Positions 6,508-16,087 of a stretch of DNA of 64,000 nucleotides are shown in pieces; the first letter of the stretch is position 1, and every line of letters starts with the position of its first letter. The translations under genes were made by a program, and so were the position numbers. The DNA is from Trachythela sp. YZ-2020 (Eukaryota; Cnidaria; Anthozoa; Malacalcyonacea; Clavulariidae). Location of the stretch: positions 434,001 through 498,000 of the forward strand of contig JADLSH010000034.1 of NCBI GenBank assembly GCA_016169945.1. Direction: 5' to 3'. The notes beneath the pieces were generated by a model. It saw only the letters and a list, made by a program, of their open reading frames with translations. It had not been told where the DNA came from and did no database searches.

Positions 6508-9500
6508 CTAGAATTTGGATTTTATTTTAGGTAAGGCGTTAACACATAACTGTATTAGAGTTCCAGGTTTAGGAGTAGGTATCGAGTGCTTACTCAACAC
6601 CTCATTTTCTCGTATTCGCCAGTGACCATACGCGTAAGTATCAACACCACCACTTTCTTTGTCTATCACTCGCTTATCGTCTGTGTTTCTAAGAGCGATC
6701 TTACTACTTCGTTCTGTGAAGATCTCGAAGTCCCTAGTTCGAATTCTGTTGGTGGTTATACTCTTTGTCTCATCATCTAAAAGACAATTTTTGAAGTCTT
6801 TGTATGAGAATCCCTTAACCTTATGTCTATCAGCCCCCTTACATTTTCTAACGGTGTTGTCTTTTAGTTCCATCAGTTTACCATCTTTGTCTCTAACCTC
6901 TGAGTGTTTAACTTGTAACGAGTACACTTTCGCACTTACTGCCACCACCCCCTCTATTATTTTGTTCCCTGACTCTAACTTAATCATGGCAGGTACTTTC
7001 ATATTAACTTTGGGTATCCCCATCTTGTTTGGTTGTTCAAAGTTACTCGTGTCCCACTTAGTTTCAAGGTCTGGTTTGATGTCCTCATAGAAGTCTTTCG
7101 TTTGTATCGTGTAAATGAAACCATCTGTGTCCATGTAGTTTAGGTCAATTTTTCCAGGCCACTTCTTCTTAAAATAGTTATAGTGCCAGTCATACATATC
7201 AACTTTCGAGTCATCAAGTATGTTTAGTCCCGCGAATATGGGTTTGTTTAACTTGGTTGATCTTGGCCTCATCATAATTAGAGACATGTTCTCCTCCAAA
7301 ATTATGCGGTCCTCATATGTTGGCTTGGCGATCTCTTTAAGAGCTTGACTAGCTGATAAGGCGACTACCATTCTTTTTCTGTCTCTTGTATTTTCCATAG
7401 TCTTGCCAAATACACTGTTTGGTCCCAACTTATAATAGATAACTCCAAATTTGTCACCCTCGATAGCAGATTTCTTTCGTTGCTCGATACAATAGTCGAT
7501 GAATGGTTTCATCCAAGCTGACTTATCAGACATCCACCCTTCATGGATTTTAGTTATTTTAAGACCCAACTTTTCATATTCTTTTAACGCGTTGTCATTC
7601 ACGATGTAATCTTTCTTGTCTTCTAAATTAGGGATTAGTTTAGCCATACTACCAGGTTTAAAAGACTCTGATGCTGGTGCTAGTGGAAGATCGTTGTGTT
7701 CGTCGTATAGATGTCTGGGATATGATAAGTCCACCTTTAGAGCACACCCTCGATTCATACCATCCTTACTTTTCCCAAGATCACGCCAATTAGCCAAGTC
7801 TTCTTCGTTCATATACTTATGATTTTTTAGTGGTATTTCTCTTTGTTCACATCCTGCATACAACGCGTTGACGTCTGGATTAATTATGAATGAGTCTACC
7901 TTGTTCGGATCATATGAGTCCATATACTTGTTGTTAGCCTCTGAGTGTCTTTGCACAGCCATTGATATTCCACCTCTAATTCCACCCTCACAAAAACCAT
8001 ACATGTCTGAGTTCTCCTCACTTATGAGTTCGATATTGACACCTGTGAATAATAACATGGCCTGCCAGAAGAAAGATGGTGCGGTTGGATACCATGCTGG
8101 ATCTAACCTAAATGACTCTAAACCCTTTCTTCTGTGTTCTTGGAAGATATCAGCGAGGGCGGCTGTGTCACCCCAAAGATATGTGTCGTGATAGTCTTGC
8201 ATGGTCTTACACTCGAAAGCTGTCCACACATTTTGAGCGTGAGCGTATTCATCCTCACTGATATCACTTTCTGTCAAAAGGTTAAAGAAACACTTTTGAG
8301 GTGGTAGTTGGGTCTCTAACATTTTTTCTTCAGAGTCCATATAGTCATATGGATACATTCCCTTCTTTCGAATTAGATCGAACTGGGTGTCGGTCTTACA
8401 ACCAGCTTTTGTCATTATGAACTTTTCTTTACCTAAGTTATCTATGAGTTCTGCTAGACTTAAACCAAGATGTTTTAGAGAGTCTTTGAAAACCAAAGAA
8501 TAAGTCAAGTATTTTGTTGTCTCATCGAAAACGGTATCACCATCTTCATCAGTTGTTTTCTTATTTGGTGGGTACCCAATGAGAGTCTTGACTAACACAT
8601 TCTTTTTTAGTTGAATTATTTTGTCTATGCTACTAGCGGTGATAGACACTTTGCCTCTCTCATTTTTATCGTTACCTAGCTCTCGAATGAAAGCCTTGAT
8701 ATCATATCCCTCTAAATTATGAAAGAAAACAGGTATCTCTTTAGATCTTCTAGCTAACAAATTACAGTCGTTGTGAGCGATGCCTAAAAAATCTCCAGTA
8801 TAGTGATCGTGATGTCTCACTGGTTTGTGGTTGTCCCACTCTTCATCGTCAGGTGATGCCGTCAATCCGCTCTTACAAATACAACACTCTCGAGATTGTT
8901 CTAACGCTATGTTCGCTAACATGAGTTGATGTCCCTCTAACGGAATACTTTTTTCATTTTTCTCGTAGAAAGATCTCGCTATCTCATAGAGCTTATTTAC
9001 AAAATCTTTACCACAGTTAGAACCAAGCGTCTTATGGTACTTATATCCACCATCAGAGTGTATCTCGTAAAAACCGAAACCAGATGGTATGTGCTTATTA
9101 AGTTTGATCGTCGACATAGGCATTCCCGTGCTGGATGTTTCTGGGTCTAATTTTTTTAATATGGCCTCTGAGTCTGCGATAATAATTAGCGGAGCTCTTA
9201 TAGTTTTACCCCATGACTTGAACTTTAAGATATTACCACCACGAGCAGTTTTAGGAAATGTTATGCGTCCAACAGTTTGTTTCACACACATATTGAGATG
9301 TATTTCTAATTTCTCTTGAGTCGGAAAGAAGTTAGCACATCTTCGACATGGGAATGACTTTCCGTGACCATGATTTCGCCCAAATAGTCTGGACTCTGAG
9401 CTCACCGTCATATAATGGTTCTTATACAACAAGATGAAAGCCTCTCTGCTTGCCTCGAATTCGGAGGGATATAATGTCTCAATGAGTTTATTCTCACCAC

Positions 9501-10383
9501 CATACTCATCTCGTGAGTCATCCAAATAATACGCGACAAGTCTTATGTCGTTAAGCTTCTCAAACCGTTCAAACTGTTTAACATCCACAGGAAATGTGAT
9601 ACCTTTTAGGTTATACTCTAACTCACACTCCTTTAAAGTCTTATCAACACGTTCTGGGTTTTTGGTCTTAGGGTTTAACGATCTGTCGACTGCGTAGATG
9701 AAACACTTACCATTCCAACTTTTAATGTTAATCACCGCGTGTTTGTTTTCCAACCACTCTGGTAACTCCACATAATTACCACCTTGTTGTGAGACCAACT
9801 TACTCGTGTTGATGTGGACTCCAAATATTTTTGTCAATGACCAACCAGACTTCTCTATGAGAAATGAAGCCATCTTGGTTCTTAGACTACTCTCTAGCTT
9901 TCGCCAGTCGACAACAAGTGTAGAGTTTTTGTTTATAACCGTAACACTATCGGAGGAGATGAACTTAGTCTCAAACTTAAAAGTACCATCTTCGTTCGTG
10001 TTTTTAAACTCAGCATGAATTTTAACAGTAAACTTGCCTGGTATGTGGAGTCTAATAACTTTTAAAATCTGAGGCTTTAATAAATCTAATAAAGGCTCAG
10101 GTAAAAGATTAGTTTTGTTCTCAATCTTATAATCATTAAGAACATCATCGTGAGCTTGTCTAACGAGCTCAGGTTGAACTAGTCTTTGTGCCTCTAATTG
10201 TCTTTGCTCCTTTTGAGCTTGTCTTCGTGGTCGTGGTGGTGCAATCGGAGCTGATGTGTCCTCCTCCTCCTCTTGTCGTTGACCAAATTTAGATGGATCT
10301 TGAGAATTGTTTTTCAAGTTGTTCATATCTCTCTTTATATCTATATGGATTGGGTCTCTATATGGGTAAAAAATCAATTTCAT
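6508..10383 (-). CDS. Protein-primed family B DNA polymerase (1291 aa)
   Basis: This intact frame replicates the element by terminal-protein priming, as known for the family. Exonuclease motifs: IIADSEAI (about 401-408), FFHNLEGYD (553-561) and YLWGDTAALADIF (735-747). Polymerase motifs: PDVNALYAGC (motif A, about 836-845), KLGPNSVFGKTMEN (motif B, 985-998) and YMDTDGFIY (motif C, 1083-1091); motif C ends DTDG rather than DTDS. Before the exonuclease is a C2H2-like finger (CRRC...H...C, 346-366). Inside the exonuclease is an HNH/endonuclease-VII-like cysteine-histidine module (CCIC near 500-503; HHDHYTG, HNDC to 540). The first 340 residues are a proline/basic tail and an unnamed domain with a possible Cys (227)/His (323) pair. 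It starts at AAATG, unlike the AATAAAAATG genes, perhaps marking early expression. Confidence 0.92.
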   Translation of the reverse strand: MKLIFYPYRDPIHIDIKRDMNNLKNNSQDPSKFGQRQEEEEDTSAPIAPPRPRRQAQKEQRQLEAQRLVQPELVRQAHDDVLNDYKIENKTNLLPEPLLDLLKPQILKVIRLHIPGKFTVKIHAEFKNTNEDGTFKFETKFISSDSVTVINKNSTLVVDWRKLESSLRTKMASFLIEKSGWSLTKIFGVHINTSKLVSQQGGNYVELPEWLENKHAVINIKSWNGKCFIYAVDRSLNPKTKNPERVDKTLKECELEYNLKGITFPVDVKQFERFEKLNDIRLVAYYLDDSRDEYGGENKLIETLYPSEFEASREAFILLYKNHYMTVSSESRLFGRNHGHGKSFPCRRCANFFPTQEKLEIHLNMCVKQTVGRITFPKTARGGNILKFKSWGKTIRAPLIIIADSEAILKKLDPETSSTGMPMSTIKLNKHIPSGFGFYEIHSDGGYKYHKTLGSNCGKDFVNKLYEIARSFYEKNEKSIPLEGHQLMLANIALEQSRECCICKSGLTASPDDEEWDNHKPVRHHDHYTGDFLGIAHNDCNLLARRSKEIPVFFHNLEGYDIKAFIRELGNDKNERGKVSITASSIDKIIQLKKNVLVKTLIGYPPNKKTTDEDGDTVFDETTKYLTYSLVFKDSLKHLGLSLAELIDNLGKEKFIMTKAGCKTDTQFDLIRKKGMYPYDYMDSEEKMLETQLPPQKCFFNLLTESDISEDEYAHAQNVWTAFECKTMQDYHDTYLWGDTAALADIFQEHRRKGLESFRLDPAWYPTAPSFFWQAMLLFTGVNIELISEENSDMYGFCEGGIRGGISMAVQRHSEANNKYMDSYDPNKVDSFIINPDVNALYAGCEQREIPLKNHKYMNEEDLANWRDLGKSKDGMNRGCALKVDLSYPRHLYDEHNDLPLAPASESFKPGSMAKLIPNLEDKKDYIVNDNALKEYEKLGLKITKIHEGWMSDKSAWMKPFIDYCIEQRKKSAIEGDKFGVIYYKLGPNSVFGKTMENTRDRKRMVVALSASQALKEIAKPTYEDRIILEENMSLIMMRPRSTKLNKPIFAGLNILDDSKVDMYDWHYNYFKKKWPGKIDLNYMDTDGFIYTIQTKDFYEDIKPDLETKWDTSNFEQPNKMGIPKVNMKVPAMIKLESGNKIIEGVVAVSAKVYSLQVKHSEVRDKDGKLMELKDNTVRKCKGADRHKVKGFSYKDFKNCLLDDETKSITTNRIRTRDFEIFTERSSKIALRNTDDKRVIDKESGGVDTYAYGHWRIRENEVLSKHSIPTPKPGTLIQLCVNALPKIKSKF

Positions 10384-10443
10384 TTCCCCACATAGTCGGA
10401 AATGAAATTTTCTTACTTACACTACTATCGTCTTATACCTCTT

Positions 10444-10869
10444 TTACCACCCCCTGTTAAACTTTTTCTTCTTCTTTGGTTTTTTCTTTTGATCCTTGTT
10501 GGGTGTATTTGGTGGTGTTGGTTGAGAAGGTGGTGGTGGTGATGGTTTAGGTGAAAGTGGAAGTGGTGGTGGAACAAACATTTTTAGATCATCATACAAA
10601 TTGGTTTTTCCATCTCGTTGTCGTTGTAATAATTCATTTAGGTTATTTTGAAAGATGTCAACTAAATAACTCGGAGAACCCTTGGCTTTGGCACTTTCTA
10701 CCATAAACATAGCAGCCATAATATGATTGTGTAGTGGCATGTTGTTTAATCTGGTGAGCTCGTTAAATTCACTACTATCCTCATCCTCACTACTATCCTC
10801 ATCCTCACTAAGTTCACGATTATATCCTGAGTAGTCCACAAATTTGTTTAATTTGTTTAATGCAGCCAT
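10444..10869 (-). CDS. Acidic/proline-rich/basic-tailed element protein (141 aa)
   Basis: The 141-residue protein has three compositional zones: an acidic tandem SSEDED repeat (residues about 21-34), a helical middle (NHIMAAMFMVESAKAKG), then a proline tract (PPPLPLSPKPSPPPP) and a lysine-rich tail. It lies 60 bp upstream of the polymerase gene on the same strand and is the last gene before the right end. No family is recognised. A DNA- or protein-binding accessory to replication is a guess from its charge pattern and place. The start region is AATAAAAAGATG. Confidence 0.6.
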   Translation of the reverse strand: MAALNKLNKFVDYSGYNRELSEDEDSSEDEDSSEFNELTRLNNMPLHNHIMAAMFMVESAKAKGSPSYLVDIFQNNLNELLQRQRDGKTNLYDDLKMFVPPPLPLSPKPSPPPPSQPTPPNTPNKDQKKKPKKKKKFNRGW

Positions 10870-10920
10870 CTTTTTATTTACCCTCTGCTCCAGTGTTTTG
10901 ACTCAAACAATTTAAAGGTA

Positions 10921-11045
10921 ACACGCGCGCGCGATAAAATGTTTTGGACACGTTTTGGAACACGAGCGAAGCGAGCGCGCTAGCACGTTTTGGAACACGA
11001 GCGAAGCGAGCGCGCTAGCACGAGCGAAGCGAGCGTGATAAATGT
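10921..11045. repeat. GC-rich tandem repeats at right end of viral element
   Basis: A unit ACGTTTTGGAACACGAGCGA, continuing into AGCGAGCGCGCTAGC, occurs at 10950 and 10985 (period 35), with a partial third copy at about 11019. The region starts with alternating CG (about 10924-10933). The GAGCGAAGCGAGCG core is the same family of GC-rich motif found inside several element genes. A long open frame through this stretch is compositional. Confidence 0.75.
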
Positions 11046-11093
11046 TTTGCGCACGAGGGATTTGTGTTTTGGAAGTGTGATATAAATGTTTTT

Positions 11094-11150
11094 TTGCTGA
11101 CGTGTTAAAAAAGTGCTGACGTTTTTGAAAAGTGCTGACGTCAGAAAAAA
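11094..11150. repeat. Triplicated GCTGACG motif with a CRE-type palindrome
   Basis: GCTGACG occurs three times at about 20-bp spacing. The last copy forms TGACGTCA (11136-11143), the consensus ATF/CREB site. It lies close to the presumed end of the viral element and could be a subterminal promoter or origin-proximal site; this is inference. Confidence 0.4.
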
Positions 11151-11279
11151 AATGAGCCAGGAACGCTATTTCTACACTACTTACGTGGACAGAAGCGATC
11201 GATTTAAGTTTAAGTATGACATTTTCGCTTTCTAAAGGGGTGGTGGTTGTGGTGTGGAGGGGGATGGGGTCCATGCAAA

Positions 11280-12430
11280 GAGTATCTCTGTACCCATGTG
11301 AAAATTTTGATAATTATGCATGACCCCTTAATTTTAAAATTATATGTAACATACTGATTGCACATATTTAAATTGTTAATTATCTATTATTCAAAATGGC
11401 ATTTTTTCCACACGAAGAAAAAACACCAACTCCATATAGCCTCACGAAAACGTGAAGCTGACATTCTCCTAGGACGTCAGCACTACAAACGTTCATTCCC
11501 CCTTAAAACGTTGCAGCGTAATAGCGTTATCAAAAGCGGGCGGGCGGCGTTTAACCAGTCGTTATCGCGAGATGAAGAACTATAAGTGACGAAGGAAGGT
11601 GAACATTCGCAAGAAGCACTTGCGTGAAATGGACACTCTTAATACCGTTAAGAAGTGTACTGGCTGTACTTGAATACCAAGAGAAGCTTGTCATATGACT
11701 TGGCCTGACCAGAGGATCATATAGAAGGCAGATCTCGAATCTTCACATTAGTCATCATCGCAGGGAGTAAATTAAAAGAACTGATTGCATCTTCCAACCA
11801 AGATTTCAAACGGTGGTTGATCAGATTTTATAGCGCAGATGTCCGAGGAGAATATCAACTTCATAATAATGAAAACTTTATTGATATAACTTTTTCTTAT
11901 GATACAATTGTAAATCTCACCTCTAGAGGTAACTTACAATTGACTACTTAAATCACATAAGGCTATATATATATATTATCAATATTTAAAGGAAATACGG
12001 ATAATCTAAATATTCAGTTCAGGATTAGTCCATTCTTTATTTCTGCAACAAAACATATAATATCAAGTTCGGATGGCTATGGATATCATTCTTCTTATGC
12101 AGTATTGTTGGTGTTGTTTGTCGAGTCCTAAATCATTCAACATTCCAATGAAGGTATGGCATTCTTTGTCAAACAAACCGAGTGAGCTGATAGACATATT
12201 TACAAATTTCACAGTTGAAAAGTTTCTATTTTGTTCTCTTATCAGGTCTTTGTATTTTTCTTTCTTGCGTTTAACGTTGTTTGAGAGGTTTGAGTGTCAA
12301 CTGAAATAGCAGTTAATTCCACTAAATGGGGACACTATTTACTATTTTATACCTATTAAAATATTTAAGATAAAAGAAATATAGAAAGTCTAATTTTATG
12401 CTATGTTATAATGAAATTCAAACCTATCGG
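11280..12430. other. Unassigned flanking DNA right of the viral element
   Basis: AT-rich sequence without a recognisable gene. A 75-codon frame at 11358-11585 has no recognised domain. Otherwise I see only simple AT tracts. Confidence 0.5.
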
Positions 12431-12835
12431 TTAGCTACTACAGAGGAGACAACTGGCACATTTAGTGTCATTCATTATAAATACTAGGTCCATTCTACGT
12501 ATGTCTTTTCTAAATGCATTTATCGAGCATTTATCTCGTGTTTCCTTTGGAACAGCGGCCCATATCTTAGGGCCCATATAATGTAGTGAATGTTTACCAT
12601 ATCTTATAGAATTAAATCTAGGAATCACAAATTCACTGTTCCGTAAGTTATAATATCCACTAACTGCTTGAAAAAGTTTGGAAATATAAGTTGGTGCAAA
12701 ATTGTTCTTAACTTTATACATAAGGGTTGCGATATCTTGCAGTCGTCTATTCTCAAGTGTACATAGTTTGCCTCGTGGGTCTATATTTAATTTATACGGG
12801 CACAACAAAAAGAAAAATGGAATTTGTATTTGCAT
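12431..12835 (-). pseudogene. 3' end of a LINE reverse transcriptase (5'-truncated)
   Basis: The frame encodes the C-terminal thumb/tail region common to non-LTR reverse transcriptases: LQDIATLMYKVKNN, then YNLRNSEFVIPRFNSIRYGKHSLHYMGPKIW. The catalytic core (FADD) is absent. The copy is 5'-truncated, as usual for LINE retrotransposition, and is a different family from the longer LINE at 15.6-18.5 kb. Confidence 0.75.
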
Positions 12836-12939
12836 AATTTTCGCTGCATGCTTTCGTAATTCTGCAAGTTCGAATTTGAACTACGCTAAATGGTGATCGA
12901 TATTAATCGCAGAGATGGAGCAGCTGCTGTGTGCTGCTC

Positions 12940-14200
12940 CTTCACCAATAGAGTAGCTTTGTTGTTAAATTGAAGTCGGAGATGTTTGGATTGGCAGAAG
13001 AGGAAAACGTTTTTCCAGTGTTCTTCAGCGTCTCGTCCTTGCTTGTGAGGCTGGTCGTCAAGTAGATTTGCTCAATGTCCTCTCACATGAGATGATGCAG
13101 ATACAAATGGGAGACTAGCAACCGGGCAGAAGGCTTTGTTGACTGATGGATTACCATGGGGCTGGAATGTCCAAATGCTATTGTTGATCAATGGAACGGC
13201 ACTCGTTGCAGCAGTTAGGAAATCTACCGACGCTCAATCTTTCCGGGATTTGACTGATAACTTCCGCTCCGCAGCTCTGTGAAACAGATCGCGTTATTAT
13301 CAAATACAAGTCATCGAGAACCGGGACATTCCACTTCCTTACAGCTGGACAAACTCTCTAAGGTGACCAGAAAATAAGACTTTCTTTTAACTTAACAAGG
13401 GTCCTTTCAGAGTATTTAATTTCCAGCGCACCTTAAGAGAAGGTCATTGATACCGCTGGCGGATTTATAAATGGGAAAGAAGGCCGGTCTTCGTTGGCGT
13501 TTTGTGCAGAGTATGAGGGAATGACACTAGTCTGATGCTGCACTGCATTGTGAAGACTTGCGTTACTGTAGTTGCGTCGGCAAATGATACGGATGTACTT
13601 CTGATTCTCATGGTACATGCATCTGATATTCGTTGAGAAAATATATGGGTGATGGCTGGAACAGTAGGGCAGAGCAGATACTAAGACATTAGGGCTACCA
13701 GTGACAATCTTCCAGCAGGGTCAGTGTCCGCGCTCCTTCGATTCCTTTTCATGCGCTAACTGAACGCTACGACATCATGTATATACAACCAAAGCCAAGT
13801 GTCAGCTCTTCCAACTGAAATATCACCTCCTGGCGTCTCGCGGATGAAGAAGCGATGTCCCAAAATAGGATCATAACTGTACAATGTATGCGTGTGGAAT
13901 TCCTGAATCTGTCATTGTCGAAAATTGCAAAACCGGAAGCATTACTCCCCCCTCCTCCCCCCCCCCCCAACCCCCACTAAGGACGCTTTGGATTTATATA
14001 TCAAGCGCGTTCACTATCAAGCACTAGTGCAGTGGAAACAGGAATCCTGTCAGCAACCTTTCCTACCAAACCCTGAAGGAATAGGATGCTAGAAAGGTGA
14101 TGACGGCGGACTTGTCCCGCTTTTGATGACAATAGAACTGATACCAAACACCTACAAGGAAATAGTTAATTTTGCTCTTGCAAAAGCGAATGCACAACAC
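12940..14200 (+). pseudogene. Decayed copy of an uncharacterised cnidarian multicopy gene
   Basis: Short stretches in shifting plus-strand frames recall a large uncharacterised family frequent in cnidarian genomes: a segment like WGWNVQMLLLINGTALVAAVRK near 13155-13215, ENRDIPLPYSWTN near 13317-13355, VVASANDTDVLLILMVHAS near 13570-13625, and a degraded form of the family's HALTGCDTTSY motif near 13750-13785. Several stops and frame changes separate them. The family's function is unknown to me; it is probably transposon-related. Identification is from memory of the motif order. Confidence 0.45.
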
Positions 14201-14565
14201 TACGATGTGGCATCATTAAGTTAGAATTGTTCAACACTAGCACTCTGCAAACAGGAACGAGATATTAAAAGTATAGCATTTTAACGCCAATATTATGACA
14301 TCATCACTGCACACAGCTACGATTTAACAAGATGTAATTGAGTTGCGGTCAATTCATTCTCTGGAGATTTAAGTATTAGTGTTAAGGTTAATGATTACAA
14401 TTTCAGCTACTCCTTGAGTTATTTTTAAATGAAAATCTAGAATTTTCAATCGCTTACGATGTCATCGTATGACGTCGTGATATGCCCATTAATGACATTT
14501 TTCGTAGCTATTTTTGCAATAAAGATAAAAGGGATCGTTTTAAAACTCAAAACTGATAGTATTCT

Positions 14566-14762
14566 CATTAACGGAGAAAAATGCAAAATACGCAACGGAA
14601 TAGAGAAACGAGCAAAATCAGTCCTGATTGGCTAAAATCGTTGAAGAGGGGTATTGGACATGCTAATAAGCAAATAAAAGCAAGGCACGTGCATTTAATT
14701 GACCTATTCAAACCAGAACGTGGCAGTATACGGTAAAACGAGTAAAGGGTAAAATTTGGTCT
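14566..14762. repeat. 195-bp dispersed repeat, copy 1
   Basis: About 195 bp starting CTCATTAACGGAGAAAAATG recurs at 19819-20013 in the same orientation with only a few percent of differences. It has no coding signature. It marks a moderately young repeat family present twice in this window. Confidence 0.8.
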
Positions 14763-15447
14763 ACAGAAAACGCTCGCTGTTGACCTACAGCCCTTCGTTT
14801 CTGTTTGGGTGTTGTTTACAACCATCATGGTAGAGAGACAAGTGCCCGCCGACATTCCATCGCCTCCAGCCCCGCCATTGTAGCCACCAGTCGTCCAGGC
14901 AGATGACGGCGTTGTGGTGCAGCCGCCAGACATCGTGGTTGCTGAAGCTCCGATTGCACAGCCACAGGTTAGTCTGATTACAGTCCACGAGTGAGTTGTT
15001 CGCGTGTATGGTACAGGTTTTGGGTTTTCTTGTTTCCATTTCTACCAGTGTTTAATTAAGCGGGGAAAACCTCGAGCGTGTAAATTTCGTATTGAATGAT
15101 TTCGCTATCGCAGGACATGTTGTTAGGTTTATTATATCCAAAGCCTGTAGTTTAAGATTTAGTTATATCGTTCTATTTATGAAGTCTTTATGGAGGGGTG
15201 TATAGCTTGTATGTCTAGCCTCATGGTAACGGGCATACACATTTTGTTTTCTTATATTTATAGGGGATGTTAAGTGTGTTTTGAATATCTAATATTTTAC
15301 CTAGTATTTGGGGGTGCTTTCGGTTGAGCGCCTCCGTTGTTGGGGTTATTTCCCTGTAATGTGCTTGTTGATTAAGTTACAGAATGCGGATTATTGCTTC
15401 CATAACTCGCAAACCGCCGTCGACACTACAAAGCACGAACAATATTA

Positions 15448-15571
15448 TATTTTGTGAGACCGGACGTGAGATTGCCGTCCGAAGAGATATTTTGTGAGAA
15501 CGGACGTGAGATTCCCGTACGAAGAGATATTCTGTGAGACCCGACGTGAGATTGCCGTCTGAAGAGATATC
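15448..15571. repeat. 40-bp minisatellite, left array (3 units)
   Basis: Units contain CGGACGTGAGATTGCCGTCC, followed by GAAGAGATATTTTGTGAGAC, a 40-bp period. Each unit has an internal inverted repeat CGGACG...CGTCCG. The same satellite resumes at 18490 beyond the LINE, so the two arrays were once one. Confidence 0.85.
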
Positions 15572-15782
15572 TGGTTATTATTTTTATTTATTTATTATTT
15601 AAACTTATTTAATCACGGTAGCCTTTCAGAAGTACATCTGTTTTTCAAAGGGCCGTGAGTTCATTAAAATATTTACATAATTAGGAAAAAAGAAAGTTTA
15701 AAAAGCGAGAAAAACAGGAAATTTAAGTAAACTATTTACATGGATGTAGTTAATTACACCATAAATGGGATAGGACCAATGG

Positions 15783-16043
15783 TTAGGACATACGTTTTAT
15801 GACATTCTTAAAGGAGTTGACAGAGACATCATCTATTAAGGCTTGGTCAATAATATGATTAGGTAGGTTATTCCAAATCATAGCTCCTCGATAGGAAAAG
15901 CTATTTTTTATAAAATTTGTCTTTGGCTTAGGTAGGTGAATATTTCTATTGTTGCTACGTAATTGATGGCTGTCGTTTCCGTTCAAGTTAATTGTCTGCG
16001 TTAGGTAGTCGGGAACTAAACCTTTAAGGGCCTTAAAAATCAT
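15783..16043 (-). pseudogene. LINE reverse transcriptase C-terminal tail
   Basis: It encodes the common LINE tail LRSNNRNIHLPKPKTNFIKN, then YRGAMIWNNLP and a final NSFKNVIK. It is separated from the reverse transcriptase frame at 16088 by a frame break. Confidence 0.75.
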
Positions 16044-16087
16044 TACAAGGTCGCGCTCATCTAAGTTGTCCTTTATAGGTCTCCAGT

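Larger units (their letters stand above)
1..11280. mobile_element. Polinton/Maverick (adintovirus-like) integrated viral element, left part outside window
   Basis: A block of about a dozen intronless open frames on both strands differs sharply from the repeat-rich DNA to its right. It encodes a retrovirus-type integrase N-terminus, a double-jelly-roll capsid protein, a likely minor virion protein and a protein-primed family B polymerase, the combination that defines Polintons and adintoviruses. The packaging ATPase and cysteine protease of the family are not seen and are expected left of base 1. The right boundary is uncertain: coding ends at 10869 and is followed by GC-rich repeats to about 11040 and short GCTGACG repeats to about 11150. 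A terminal inverted repeat cannot be tested because the other end is missing. Nearly all frames are open, which suggests recent insertion. Confidence 0.85.

Noticed and set aside
10912..11274. 120-codon minus-strand frame
   Set aside because: Mostly encoded by the tandem GAGCGAAGCGAGCG repeats; no domain and no viral start motif.
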